Shown here in pieces: positions 42,189 through 51,415 of a DNA stretch of 64,000 nucleotides. The stretch is from Bacillus_BE sp042263505. GTDB taxonomy: Bacteria > Bacillota > Bacilli > Bacillales > Cytobacillaceae. The notes beneath the pieces are model-generated. The model made no database searches. It had not been told where the DNA came from and worked only from the letters and a program-made list of their open reading frames with translations. Made by a program: the position numbers and the translations under genes. Where the stretch lies: positions 143,664 through 207,663 of the forward strand of contig NZ_JBHKFI010000005.1 of assembly GCF_042263505.1 (NCBI RefSeq). Direction: 5' to 3'. The first letter of the stretch is position 1. Every line of letters begins with the position of its first letter.

Positions 42189-43269
42189 GGAGTATCAATT
42201 AGATGAATCATTAAAGAAGTTAAATTATGATATATTGTGGCGCAAAAGCCAAAAACAAATATTAAAAAGCAGAATCTTGGATGATATTGAAGGCAAGGAA
42301 TATGCTATTAGTCCTACAAAAATTCAAAATTCAAAAAAGAAAAGGGTTTTTAGAAGAATCGGATATGCCGCCATTTCGACTCTTGTGCTGATAGGACTAT
42401 TTATTGGGTCTACCTTCATATCACCGGCAATGGCTGAGGTGGCAGCCAAAATCCCGTATTTAAATAAAATCTTTCAATTAAAGCCTGTACATGAGGTAAT
42501 ATGGGAAAGCCTTGAGAAGAAGGGGTATAAAATTGATGGATTGCATGGAGGGGCCAAAGAAATCAGCATATATTTAAGAGGTTCTGAAAAATATTATCAG
42601 GAATCAAAGGGACCAGTAAAGGAATTAGTGGAGAAAATTGTAGCATCTCGTGGATATGATGCTTACTCCATAAAGGTTTTGCGTGCAAGCAATTTGGAAA
42701 AGAAGCTTCCTCAGATATCTGAGCGAGATCAAGCTATTGAAGACGCGATGATTCAGGTTGAAAAGGAAATAAAAAAATTAAAGATTAAATATCTATCATA
42801 TGGTTATTATCATGGTTATATGCACCCATCACCCAATTCTAAGAATATTACCGTCGAATTGGATATACCAAACACAGAAAAAAGAGAGGCATTAATAAAG
42901 AAAACCGTTAATCAAATATTTGAAGCTCGAAACATTCAATCATACTCTATTAAAATTAATCAAATTAATTTAGCTCAAAGAGAGAAGGAATCACAATGGG
43001 ATAAAATATTCCAAACGATTGATGAGGGATTAACAGCAAAAAAAGAATACAAAGTAACGGGATATGCGTATTCCTTCCATCCGGCACCGCTACAAATTAT
43101 CATCAAAACCTCGATTAAAAATAATGACCCTGATGCTGTAGAAAGAGCAGGGAAAATAGAGAAAACGGTTCAAGAGTTTTTGCATTCTAAGGAGATAAAA
43201 ACCAAGATAGAGGGTCAGCCCTATAAAATCATTGTTATAAGCAAGGAGAAGAAGCAGATCAATAATTAG
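42172..43269 (+). CDS. Membrane anti-sigma factor, DUF4030-like
   Basis: A 365-residue protein. A short cytosolic N-terminus (residues 1-60) precedes one span (YAAISTLVLIGLFIGSTFIS, about 65-84). A large external part follows with two related segments (SIKVLRASNLEKKLPQISER and similar), as in DUF4030 proteins beside ECF sigma genes. It presumably sequesters the sigma factor until a signal triggers release. The ATG lies inside the sigma gene with AAAGGAGGG before it. Confidence 0.82.
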   Translation: MKAPYEEYQLDESLKKLNYDILWRKSQKQILKSRILDDIEGKEYAISPTKIQNSKKKRVFRRIGYAAISTLVLIGLFIGSTFISPAMAEVAAKIPYLNKIFQLKPVHEVIWESLEKKGYKIDGLHGGAKEISIYLRGSEKYYQESKGPVKELVEKIVASRGYDAYSIKVLRASNLEKKLPQISERDQAIEDAMIQVEKEIKKLKIKYLSYGYYHGYMHPSPNSKNITVELDIPNTEKREALIKKTVNQIFEARNIQSYSIKINQINLAQREKESQWDKIFQTIDEGLTAKKEYKVTGYAYSFHPAPLQIIIKTSIKNNDPDAVERAGKIEKTVQEFLHSKEIKTKIEGQPYKIIVISKEKKQINN

Positions 43270-43333
43270 ATGATAATAAAAATTAACATTTGCGTCTCAG
43301 TTTTTGTTGAGAGGCAATAGAAATCATAATGAA

Positions 43334-43365
43334 AAGTTCGCTTAATAGGAAGCGGACTTCTTTTA
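43334..43365 (+). terminator. Intrinsic terminator after the sigma/anti-sigma pair
   Basis: AAGTTCGCTT pairs with AAGCGGACTT (one G-T pair), followed by CTTTTATT. Confidence 0.78.
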
Positions 43366-43430
43366 TTAAATACGAATTTTTGCTGAAGACTTTTTTAGTG
43401 CATGTTCTACATGAGAAAAGGAAATGTACA

Positions 43431-43457
43431 GAGAAAAAGCACTGAGTAGGTCAGTGC
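43431..43457 (-). terminator. Intrinsic terminator of the minus-strand hypothetical gene
   Basis: GCACTGA pairs with TCAGTGC around a five-base loop. On the minus strand TTTTTCTC follows. Confidence 0.75.
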
Positions 43458-43542
43458 GTTTCTGTTTGAAGGGAAGAGAGAACACCGTTGCTTGTTAATA
43501 TTATAAATTTCCGAAATAATCAATAGGGATAACGGATGTAGG

Positions 43543-43857
43543 CTAATGTAAATATTTTGATAGGAGCTGATCATTTTCGCCATCTTCCATGAATTGTTTA
43601 GCTCCTTCCATCGCATCCGTAAAGGTTACATATTGATCAGAAGAGAAAAATGGCTTTGAGCTTTTGAAGTTTCCATCACTACTTGCGGGATAGACTGTTA
43701 CTCTCCAGTGATAATATCCTTTTTTCTTACTATCCTCATAGCCTTCAACGGCTATTAAACAATGGGTCGCACTGCTTTTGCTTTCTAACGTTTGCTGATC
43801 TTTTTTTCCTATTGGCAATAGGGCTTTTTGATAAAATTCCTTGTAAAAGATTTGCAT
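43543..43857 (-). CDS. Hypothetical protein, 104 aa
   Basis: A small soluble protein I do not recognise. It has one clear beta-type segment (YYHWRVTVYPASSDG) and a helical end (TFTDAMEGAKQFMEDGENDQ). The ATG has a strong GGAGGG site, and a terminator lies 86 bases downstream, so it is probably a real monocistronic gene. Confidence 0.65.
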   Translation of the reverse strand: MQIFYKEFYQKALLPIGKKDQQTLESKSSATHCLIAVEGYEDSKKKGYYHWRVTVYPASSDGNFKSSKPFFSSDQYVTFTDAMEGAKQFMEDGENDQLLSKYLH

Positions 43858-44167
43858 GATATCCCTCCTAGATCTTTCAGTTTCTATTCAATATTAGGAA
43901 TATATCTCCTTTACATTTATTATAAAATACAAATGAATGGTTCTAACGGGGAAAATGTTAACGTATTTCGAATGTTGAAGCGCTTACATATTTGAAAAAT
44001 CAATTATATTTCATGTCATTTTCAATGATTCCTAATGTTTGCTTATTTTTTTTATTATTTTAATAGTAAATATTGCTATAATGGATAAATGACAGAATAT
44101 TTTATAAATATATACTAAGGAGTTTCTATTATCAAAGAATTGCTGATAGGAAAGGGGAGTTTTTCGA
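43858..44167. other. Divergent control region; cre-like site
   Basis: A 310-base gap between divergent genes. TTGAAGCGCTTACAT at 43975-43989 read on the minus strand differs at one position from the CcpA cre consensus. No gene is visible. Confidence 0.35.
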
Positions 44168-44959
44168 GTGGTTATACAGCTTGAGCATGTTTGGCTAAAT
44201 CGAGATGGTGCCTGGATATTAGAAGATATAAATTGGCAGGTCAAAAAGGGGGAGCATTGGGTCATATTTGGATTAAATGGAGCAGGAAAGTCTGCCCTAC
44301 TGAATCTTTTGAATGCCTATGATTTTCCAACAAAAGGAAAAGTGACGGTACTAAATAGGGAATTTGGAAAAACGATGTTAGGTGAACAACTCCGCATTAA
44401 AATAGGATTAGTTTCCTCTACTTTGCAGCAAAAGTTTTATTTGTCTGATAGTGCCTACGAGATTGTTTTAAGTGGGGCATTTGCCTCTATCGGATTATAT
44501 GAAACACCAACTGATGAAATCAGAAAGAAAGCAATCTCCCTTCTCAAAGAATTAAATTGCCTTGAGTTTGCCGATCGAAATTATGAAACCTTATCACAGG
44601 GGGAACGGCAGAGAGTATTGATAGCAAGAGCTTTAATGGCAAATCCAGAAATTCTTATTTTGGATGAACCAACTAATGGACTTGATTTTATTGCAAGAGA
44701 GGAACTTTTAGAAACGATTGAAAGAATCAGTAATAACGAGAATGGGCCGACCTTGCTATACGTTACGCACCATGCAGAAGAGATATTGCCCATTTTCGAA
44801 AATACCTTGCTGTTAAAAAAGGGGAGGGTATTTGCTTCAGGTAAAACTAGTGATATGATCTCAAGTTCCGCTTTAACAACATTTTTTGATCGACCTGTTG
44901 AAGTGCTTTGGAAAGATCAGCGGCCTCTTATTACGAAAGTCAAGCAAAAGACGAAATAG
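44168..44959 (+). CDS. ABC transporter ATP-binding protein (YlmA-like)
   Basis: A 263-residue single ATPase. Walker A is GLNGAGKSALLNLL, the signature is LSQGERQRVLIARAL, and Walker B is LILDEPTNGLDF with YVTHHAEE as the H-loop. The domain type (ABC of the YlmA/PhnC-like stand-alone group) lacks a partner permease here. GTG 44168 is the start; AAGGGGAG lies upstream. Its cellular partner is unknown. Confidence 0.85.
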   Translation: MVIQLEHVWLNRDGAWILEDINWQVKKGEHWVIFGLNGAGKSALLNLLNAYDFPTKGKVTVLNREFGKTMLGEQLRIKIGLVSSTLQQKFYLSDSAYEIVLSGAFASIGLYETPTDEIRKKAISLLKELNCLEFADRNYETLSQGERQRVLIARALMANPEILILDEPTNGLDFIAREELLETIERISNNENGPTLLYVTHHAEEILPIFENTLLLKKGRVFASGKTSDMISSSALTTFFDRPVEVLWKDQRPLITKVKQKTK

Positions 44960-45025
44960 GGCCGCTGGAAAAGTAATTTTTTAGTAGCTAAATGAAAACT
45001 TTTTATCAATTAAATATTTCTCGGG

Positions 45026-45057
45026 AAAGCGCAGGACTTGACATTTCTTGCGTTTTT
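45026..45057 (+). terminator. Intrinsic terminator after the ABC ATPase gene
   Basis: AAAGCGCAGGA pairs with TCTTGCGTTTT using two G-T pairs; T residues follow. Confidence 0.65.
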
Positions 45058-45143
45058 GATGTCGGAAACTGCGGATTGGACGTGCTGGATAAAAATTTTG
45101 TCAAACAAAGAATGTTCTTAGATAGAATTTTGTCATTTTTTGT

Positions 45144-45172
45144 TTGACTGTGTTTGATAATAATGATAATTT
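45144..45172 (+). promoter_or_regulatory. Promoter of the LOG-family gene
   Basis: TTGACT and TAATTT with a 17-base spacer fit sigma-A. A weak Fur-like sequence overlaps but is not convincing. Confidence 0.5.
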
Positions 45173-45247
45173 AATCTTTCCAAAAGGTAAATATTTCATC
45201 ATTTCCTAAATCGAAATTCAAGAAAATCATGAAAGGGGTAACGACCA

Positions 45248-45829
45248 TTGAAATCACTTGCAGTTTTTTGTGGTTCAAGTCCGGGCAATCATCCCATTTA
45301 TATGAAAGAAGCAAGAAAATTAGGAGAAAGATTAGCAGCTGAAGGAATCACGCTTGTTTATGGCGGATCCACTGTGGGCTGCATGGGGGCAGTTGCCGAT
45401 GCAGCATTGGAAGGTGGAGGCAAGGTCATTGGGGTCATTCCCAAAAGCTTAAAAGATGTGGAAATTGCCCATGAACATTTAACGGAACTTCATGTAGTGA
45501 ATGATATGCATGAAAGAAAAGCACTTATGGCGGAACATGCAGATGGATTCGTCGCTTTGCCTGGAGGCGCCGGTACTTTAGAAGAGTGGTTTGAGGTGTT
45601 TACGTGGGCGCAGCTTGGATATCACCAGAAGCCTTGTGCTTTATTAAGTATTCAAGATTATTATCAGCCTTTATATTCATTGTTTGATCATATGATTGAT
45701 CAAGGTTTTTTAAAGAGAGAGTTTAAGGATTTAGTATTAATAGAAAAAGATTCGGCCGTTTTAATAGAGCGAATCAAAAACTATCGGGCTAACTACCATC
45801 CGAAGTGGAGCGAGAGAAGAAAAAAATAG
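45248..45829 (+). CDS. LOG family protein (YvdD-like nucleoside monophosphate phosphoribohydrolase)
   Basis: A 193-residue Rossmann-fold enzyme. The family motif is LPGGAGTLEEWFEVFTWAQL, with GSSPGN and YGGSTVGCMG near the N-terminus. LOG proteins cleave the N-glycosidic bond of cytokinin or nucleotide monophosphates; the bacterial role is often unclear. TTG 45248 follows AAAGGGG. Confidence 0.88.
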   Translation: MKSLAVFCGSSPGNHPIYMKEARKLGERLAAEGITLVYGGSTVGCMGAVADAALEGGGKVIGVIPKSLKDVEIAHEHLTELHVVNDMHERKALMAEHADGFVALPGGAGTLEEWFEVFTWAQLGYHQKPCALLSIQDYYQPLYSLFDHMIDQGFLKREFKDLVLIEKDSAVLIERIKNYRANYHPKWSERRKK

Positions 45830-45877
45830 ACTTATTCAATTTAAAGATTAAAAGCTAACCCCCAAGAAGGAGGAGCT

Positions 45878-46229
45878 ATGTCAGATCTACCTTGTCTTGA
45901 ATGCAAAGCTTTTTGCTGTGGGCCAGTACCCGTTACCAAGCAAGAGCTAAAAAAGATTAAAAAAGGTAAAATCGATGCCGCCTAAACTTCGGCTAAATCT
46001 TCAGAATCAAAAGCGCCATTTTGGCACCTGCCTCTTTCTTGAATTGGATAAAAATCAATGCGGGATATATTCAGTTCGACCGGAGATTTGACGAATGTTT
46101 GGTCATTATAAAGAATTAGTTTGTATGTTTTCTCCTCAATCGGCTACACATGAGCTACCAAAGGGATTTTCATCCAAATGTAGAAATGTTGGCATGCTTA
46201 CCATTGATTATACTTGGAAGGATTTTTAG
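45878..46229 (+). pseudogene. Broken YkgJ-family cysteine-cluster protein gene
   Basis: It begins MSDLPCLECKAFCCGPVPVT, the CxxCxxxCC signature of YkgJ (metal-binding) proteins, with AAGGAGGAG before ATG 45878. The first frame stops at TAA 45983-45985. The homology continues in another frame (PPKLRLNLQNQKRHFGTCLF and QCGIYSVRP). It then meets a TGA near 46091 where a cysteine is expected, before RMFGHYKELVC. Two lesions mean it is not functional. Confidence 0.8.
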
Positions 46230-46418
46230 TCTGTATAAAAAAGAAGACAATTGTGTTATAGGTGAGGGAACTTCGTTGAATCAGAATGGTAAAACGGAGC
46301 ACTCTCTTTTTTATTTGAAAAAATTCTTAAAATATTCTTCACCAAATAGGAATAAGGTCACTTAGTATAGTGATATAATGAAAAAAATGGGTAGTTTTTA
46401 CTAGGAAGGTGATAAATC

Positions 46419-47486
46419 ATGAAAAAGTCATGGCTATATATCCACCATTCTTTTTCAGAATTAAAACAAAGGATCTATCAAGTTGTGCTCCCAGTTTTAT
46501 TTATTACCTATATTGTCCTTTTTATTTTTGGATATAGACGTCATTTCTTTACAATCTGTGATTATGTAATTTTTACGATACTCTTTTTAGGTATTTCCTT
46601 TTGCTATTTTCTCCTTATTTTAAATAAGAATCGGTTACATATTATTGAAGTGGCAGTTTGTGTAACGGCAAGCATTGTATTTATAATTGGCATGTTTGAT
46701 TCAATCGTCAATAATCTTGGGTTTAATGGAAACCATTTGTTAGGTTCCGTTGTCTATTGGACTCCACTATTGATTATTTTCTATTTTTTAACTTTCAAGG
46801 GAATTATCGCTTTAATATTCTCCTTAATTATCTATTCTTTTACTGTTCTACTAGGAATATATCATGTTTTTCTTAGCACATTCTCTACGCCCTTAACGGT
46901 TTACACTTTATTTCAATACTACTTTGCCAGCTTAGCTATTATAATCGCTATCTATTATTTTCATTCTATTATTGAAATCTATCTAGAGGCAGAAATCTCA
47001 TATGAAAGGGCCCATACGGATTATTTAACTAATTTACCAAACCGAAGAAGATTGGAACAAAAATTAAATGAGGAGATTGAAAAAGCAAGAAGTAACGAGA
47101 CGACCCTGTCTGTTATTCTCTTTGATATTGATTATTTTAAAATCATTAATGATACTTTTGGCCATGATGTGGGAGATCTCGCCTTAAAGAACTTGTCGCA
47201 GATTGTTCGAGAAAATATTCGGGATACCGATTATTTTGGCCGTTGGGGAGGAGAAGAATTTCTAATTATTGCAATCCATAAAAATTTACTCGATGGCATA
47301 GCTTTGGCAGAAAGGATGCGGGATATCATTTCTAAAAAAGAATTTGAAAAATTCGGAATAATTACTTGCAGTTTTGGGGTCGCGGAGCTACAAAAGAATG
47401 AAATCTGCTCAAGTTTTATCAAGCGTGCAGACATTGCTTTATATAAGGCGAAAAAAAGCGGACGAAACCAAGTTGGAACGATATGA
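46419..47486 (+). CDS. Membrane diguanylate cyclase
   Basis: A 355-residue protein. Residues 1-185 contain about six membrane spans with no known sensor. The GGDEF domain starts near 195; the active loop is GRWGGEEF at about 277-281, preceded by FDIDYFKIINDTFGHD. The I-site RDTD is in place five residues before the loop, so product inhibition is likely. AAGGTGATAAATC precedes ATG 46419. Confidence 0.88.
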   Translation: MKKSWLYIHHSFSELKQRIYQVVLPVLFITYIVLFIFGYRRHFFTICDYVIFTILFLGISFCYFLLILNKNRLHIIEVAVCVTASIVFIIGMFDSIVNNLGFNGNHLLGSVVYWTPLLIIFYFLTFKGIIALIFSLIIYSFTVLLGIYHVFLSTFSTPLTVYTLFQYYFASLAIIIAIYYFHSIIEIYLEAEISYERAHTDYLTNLPNRRRLEQKLNEEIEKARSNETTLSVILFDIDYFKIINDTFGHDVGDLALKNLSQIVRENIRDTDYFGRWGGEEFLIIAIHKNLLDGIALAERMRDIISKKEFEKFGIITCSFGVAELQKNEICSSFIKRADIALYKAKKSGRNQVGTI

Positions 47487-47537
47487 AATAGACAATGAAA
47501 GGGATTATTGTCTGCCCCTTTCTAGATTTTACTATAA

Positions 47538-48212
47538 TTAGTCAATTCGTTGAATTAACTGGACAGAATTATTCTTTGGCGTATTGACAAGCGGGGAAAC
47601 TTCGTATGCCTCCATTAGTGATCCGTCATAAGGTCTTAAAAGCTTGATAAGCTCTTTTGGGTCAGTAAGAGATTTGTTCAGCCAGATCTTTTCGTCATCT
47701 TTTTTTAAGATTACGGGCATTCGATCATGAAGTGGTTTCATGAAATCATTTGCCTCCGTTGTAATGATGGAACAAGAAAAGATGGATTTTCCTTCTTCTG
47801 TATTCCACTGCTCCCAAATTCCAGCCATCGCAAAAAGCTCTCCTGATTTTAAACGGATTCTCATTGGAATTTTATCTTTTTCTTTTCTTTTCCATTCATA
47901 AAACGAATCGGCAATGATTAGACACCGCTTTTTCATAAAAGCATTTTTGAAACTTGGTTTTTCCGTAACGGTTTCAGCTCTCGCATTGATTAATTTATAG
48001 CCAATCGACATATCTTTTGCCCAAGGCGGGATGAGGCCCCAGCGTAGATAACCCAAACGATTCCTTATTCCGTCGTTAATGACGGCTAATATCGATTGAG
48101 AAGGGGCAATATTAAAGCTTTGAGCATAATCCTCTTCTTGAAAAGTAAAAATGGTCTCAAACCGAATGGCAATTTCTTTGAGAGAAGCAGTTAACGTAAA
48201 TCTGCCACACAT
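47538..48212 (-). CDS. SRAP/HMCES-family protein (YedK/YoqW-like)
   Basis: A 224-residue SRAP protein. It starts MCGRFT, where Cys2 becomes the N-terminal residue that attaches to abasic sites in single-stranded DNA. INARAET, SFYEWKR (catalytic glutamate) and PLHDRMPVIL (catalytic histidine) are all present. It shields abasic DNA during replication. Its start is near the dispersed repeat copy 2, which lies 19 bases upstream. Confidence 0.92.
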   Translation of the reverse strand: MCGRFTLTASLKEIAIRFETIFTFQEEDYAQSFNIAPSQSILAVINDGIRNRLGYLRWGLIPPWAKDMSIGYKLINARAETVTEKPSFKNAFMKKRCLIIADSFYEWKRKEKDKIPMRIRLKSGELFAMAGIWEQWNTEEGKSIFSCSIITTEANDFMKPLHDRMPVILKKDDEKIWLNKSLTDPKELIKLLRPYDGSLMEAYEVSPLVNTPKNNSVQLIQRID

Positions 48213-48230
48213 AGATGGTCACCTCTTTCG

Positions 48231-48446
48231 TTTATCCCACTCTTAACGGACAGTAAGACTCCCACTTCAAGATTCTGAGAATACGAAGAAGATAAGTGGG
48301 AGTCTTACTGTCCGTAAAGGTCCGATAAGTTCAACTAACCATCAGTGGGGGATGAATGGCAGACTAAAAGCGCGACGTCAATCACAACGTCTGCACTAGC
48401 ACGTCCTGTGCGTCGAAAACCCCCACTGATGGAAGTTTCACTTTAT
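48231..48446 (+). repeat. Dispersed structured repeat, copy 2 (short form)
   Basis: This is the second copy of the element at 3293-3564. Hairpin A here is perfect: 22-base arms 48246-48267 and 48294-48315 with a 26-nt loop. Hairpin B has 13-base arms 48339-48351 and 48420-48432. Block B is nearly identical in the copies (about two differences in 94 bases). The spacer is 23 bases. It lies between the divergent SRAP and GGDEF genes. Confidence 0.9.
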
Positions 48447-48630
48447 CTATGAATCGATCGTAAGAGTATGTTTTCATGTAAAGTATAGTTTTGACATTTT
48501 TTTATTCGACCAAACTATTAAATGCGACTTTTTTGTGAAAAAATGGGTACAATTTTACGTAGATATTCAAAAATATAAGTTAATTTTGAATATCTTCATA
48601 GTAAAATTTGAGTAAAGAAAGGTGGACATT

Positions 48631-51327
48631 ATGGATGATTTGACCTTGATATACAAACAAAATCGGCGCATCATTTTCTTGCTTTGGTTATTTCTCATAA
48701 TCGATCTTCTCTTGAATATTTCGTTGGCTGATTATCGTTCGGCTAAAGAAGTTTTTCTTTCTTCCTTTTTACCGTTAGTCATCCTGACCTTTTTTGTATA
48801 TAAAAAAGTGTTGGTCCAATCAACAATGTTTTTGATCACTTTGCTATTGATTATTGATTTATTTGTCATCAATTTCTATCATTCTAATTATATTAATCTA
48901 TTTTTTGTTATTTTACCAATCTTTCTAAGTATTTCCTACCGTTCGTGGCGAAATGTTCTCATTAGTGTGATTGGTTGCGCGCTTGAATTTATGTATTTTC
49001 TCAAATTTTATGGCTCCCAATTTTTTACTCAATGGGAAAATACGAATATGTTTTATTTTCTTCTCTTTTTTCTAACATTTGGCTCTGTGTTAATATATGA
49101 ATCAAAAATTTCGGAATTAACCCGCAATCAATTAAAACATGAACTTCATGAAGTGAAACAGCTGCAGGGAAAGCTTCTAGATAGTCAAGAACGGTATCGG
49201 GCAATGGTGAAACAATCTACTGAAGGAATTTTTGCTTTTCATCCAATAAGCAAAAGGATTGTTGAGGTAAACGAAGAATTTTGCCGCTTATTAGGCTATG
49301 AAGAAAATGAGCTGATTAATCTTTCTATAGATGAAATTATTGTAGCGGATGAGAAAAGTGTGGAAGAGAATATTAAAATTGTTCTGGCAAAGAATCGCTT
49401 TTATTTAGGAGAAAGAATTTATAAATGTAAAAATGGAAATGAAATCATTGTGGAAGTGAGAGCAACCCTTATATCATTTCATGATGATCAGATTATTTTG
49501 TCTAATATTCGTAATATTACAGAAAAAAAGAAAGCTGAAAAACTAATTCGAAAGCAGGATAATTTATTAAATGCTGTCCATGAAGCAACCAATCTTTTGT
49601 TAACTGAGGAAGATCATGATCAAGCGATTGAGGCATCTTTAGGGATTATTGGGCGCGCAATTCCTGTTGATCATGTGTATTTGTTTGAAAATAATCCAAC
49701 TTGTATCAAATTAAGTTTTGAGTGGGTTAATGAAGATGGAAAAGCGATCATTAATAAACCAATCATGTCCCATATACCGGTTAAGTCATTTAATGAAACA
49801 GAGTGGAAAGACGCGCTATCAGCAGGGAAAATCATTAATGGTCCATACACTCAGTTTACGAAAAATGGACAAATAACCTTAAGGAAATTAAATATAAAGT
49901 CTGTTTTAATTGTACCAATCTTTGTGCAGGATGAGTTTTGGGGCTTTATTGGTTTTAGTGATTCCGTTGAAGAGAAAACATGGAATAAAAATGAGGAAAC
50001 GACATTAATGGCAGCAGCTACAAATATTGGAGTGGTTATTAAGCATTATCGCGATTCCATCAAGCTGCAGGAAAATGAAGAAAAGTATCGTTTAATCGCC
50101 GATAATATGACAGATGTTGTTGCGTTAAGTAATCGAAAGGGAAGGACCCTTTATATTTCTCCATCTATTCATAGCCTAATCCCTACCTTATCAGGTGAAG
50201 AAATTCAGGGTTATCCATTTCTGAAAATTCACCCTGATGATGCATTAAGAGTTCATCAGGAATTTCAACATATGTTCACTTCAAAATCGAGCATGCAAAC
50301 AGAATATCGTTGGAAGGGAGAAAGTGGCTGGATTAATATAGAATTAAGGGCAAATCCCATTATTGAAAGGGATGGGCAGGTTCTAAAGGTTGTCACGATC
50401 TCAAGGGATATCACGGAACGCGTGAGAATGGAAGAAAAAATTAGGCAAACGACATCGCGATTGGAAACCTTAATTTCTCATCTCCCATATGGCATATTAG
50501 CTGAAGATAAGGATAATAAGCTCATCTTATTGAATGAGCAATTTTCGGATTTATTTGGTGACCCACATCTCGTTGATTTTGGGAAAAACCGGAATAAGGA
50601 AGCAACGATGTTCTTTTTTGAACAAAAACGCTATGATCAAAGGACGAGAGAGATCATCAAAAATCGGGAAATGGTGCTAGATGAGGAGTGGGCTTTACTA
50701 GATGGTCGAGTGATTAGCCGTGATGCCATTCCAATTTTTACGAATGAACAATTTGATGGATTTCTTTGGCAATTTAAGGATATAACTCACCAAAAGAAAA
50801 TTGAACAAAGTCTTAAAGAAGCGTCTCTGCTTGATGGCTTGACCAAAATTTCGAATCGCCGATATTTTGATGAGACCATGGAAAAAGAATGGAAATACTG
50901 TTCAAGAAGCTCTAAGCCAATTACTTTAATTATGCTCGATATTGATCGCTTTAAACGATATAACGATACTTATGGTCATCAGCGCGGAGATGAATGTTTG
51001 ATTAAAGTAGCACAGACGATTAAAGATACGGTGAAAAGACCCTCTGATGTTGTCTGCCGTTATGGGGGAGAGGAGTTTGCCGTGATTTTACCAGAAACGA
51101 CAGAGGAGGGTGGAGCCTATGTGGCGGAAAGAATTCGTACGGCAATAGAGGAATTAGAAATCCCCCATGTCGCATCGAAGGTTAGCCCATTTGTCACCTG
51201 TAGTCTTGGAGTCGCTACTGTTATTCCAAGTACTTTATCCAACCCGGATGAAATAATAAGAATGGCCGACAAGGCCCTTTATGATTCCAAAAACCATGGC
51301 CGCAATCGTTATAGCCTTTATGATTGA
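48631..51327 (+). CDS. Multi-domain sensor diguanylate cyclase (membrane-PAS-GAF-PAS-PAS-GGDEF)
   Basis: An 898-residue protein. Residues 1-165 hold about six spans. A PAS domain follows a short coiled coil (SQERYRAMVKQSTEGIFAF, about 190-300), then GAF (about 310-475), PAS (about 483-605, EEKYRLIADNMTDVVALSNR), a third PAS-like unit and GGDEF (about 735-895). The active loop is CRYGGEEF near 812; RPSD before it is an intact I-site. ATG 48631 follows AAAGGTGG; GTG 48622 is an alternative. Several ligand or redox inputs probably control c-di-GMP synthesis. Confidence 0.9.
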   Translation: MDDLTLIYKQNRRIIFLLWLFLIIDLLLNISLADYRSAKEVFLSSFLPLVILTFFVYKKVLVQSTMFLITLLLIIDLFVINFYHSNYINLFFVILPIFLSISYRSWRNVLISVIGCALEFMYFLKFYGSQFFTQWENTNMFYFLLFFLTFGSVLIYESKISELTRNQLKHELHEVKQLQGKLLDSQERYRAMVKQSTEGIFAFHPISKRIVEVNEEFCRLLGYEENELINLSIDEIIVADEKSVEENIKIVLAKNRFYLGERIYKCKNGNEIIVEVRATLISFHDDQIILSNIRNITEKKKAEKLIRKQDNLLNAVHEATNLLLTEEDHDQAIEASLGIIGRAIPVDHVYLFENNPTCIKLSFEWVNEDGKAIINKPIMSHIPVKSFNETEWKDALSAGKIINGPYTQFTKNGQITLRKLNIKSVLIVPIFVQDEFWGFIGFSDSVEEKTWNKNEETTLMAAATNIGVVIKHYRDSIKLQENEEKYRLIADNMTDVVALSNRKGRTLYISPSIHSLIPTLSGEEIQGYPFLKIHPDDALRVHQEFQHMFTSKSSMQTEYRWKGESGWINIELRANPIIERDGQVLKVVTISRDITERVRMEEKIRQTTSRLETLISHLPYGILAEDKDNKLILLNEQFSDLFGDPHLVDFGKNRNKEATMFFFEQKRYDQRTREIIKNREMVLDEEWALLDGRVISRDAIPIFTNEQFDGFLWQFKDITHQKKIEQSLKEASLLDGLTKISNRRYFDETMEKEWKYCSRSSKPITLIMLDIDRFKRYNDTYGHQRGDECLIKVAQTIKDTVKRPSDVVCRYGGEEFAVILPETTEEGGAYVAERIRTAIEELEIPHVASKVSPFVTCSLGVATVIPSTLSNPDEIIRMADKALYDSKNHGRNRYSLYD

Positions 51328-51353
51328 TTGGGGTTCAACACTTGTTTAATAGG

Positions 51354-51391
51354 AAACCCTTGATTTCTATCAAAGAAAGTCAAGGGTTTTT
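51354..51391 (+). terminator. Intrinsic terminator after the sensor cyclase
   Basis: AAACCCTTGA pairs perfectly with TCAAGGGTTT, followed by T residues. Confidence 0.85.
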
Positions 51392-51415
51392 GCATACAAT
51401 AAGTATAAGGTTCAG

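Noticed and set aside
45150..45175. Fur box in front of the LOG gene
   Set aside because: TGATAATAATGATAA has several mismatches to the 7-1-7 consensus, and AT-rich promoters often resemble it. The LOG gene has no iron link.
46080..46100. TGA in the YkgJ remnant as selenocysteine
   Set aside because: The gene is already frameshifted upstream, and no SECIS-like element or selenoprotein context is visible. A nonsense mutation is simpler.
46150..46365. 71-codon frame after the YkgJ remnant
   Set aside because: The start falls inside the pseudogene in another frame and no ribosome site or family match is visible.
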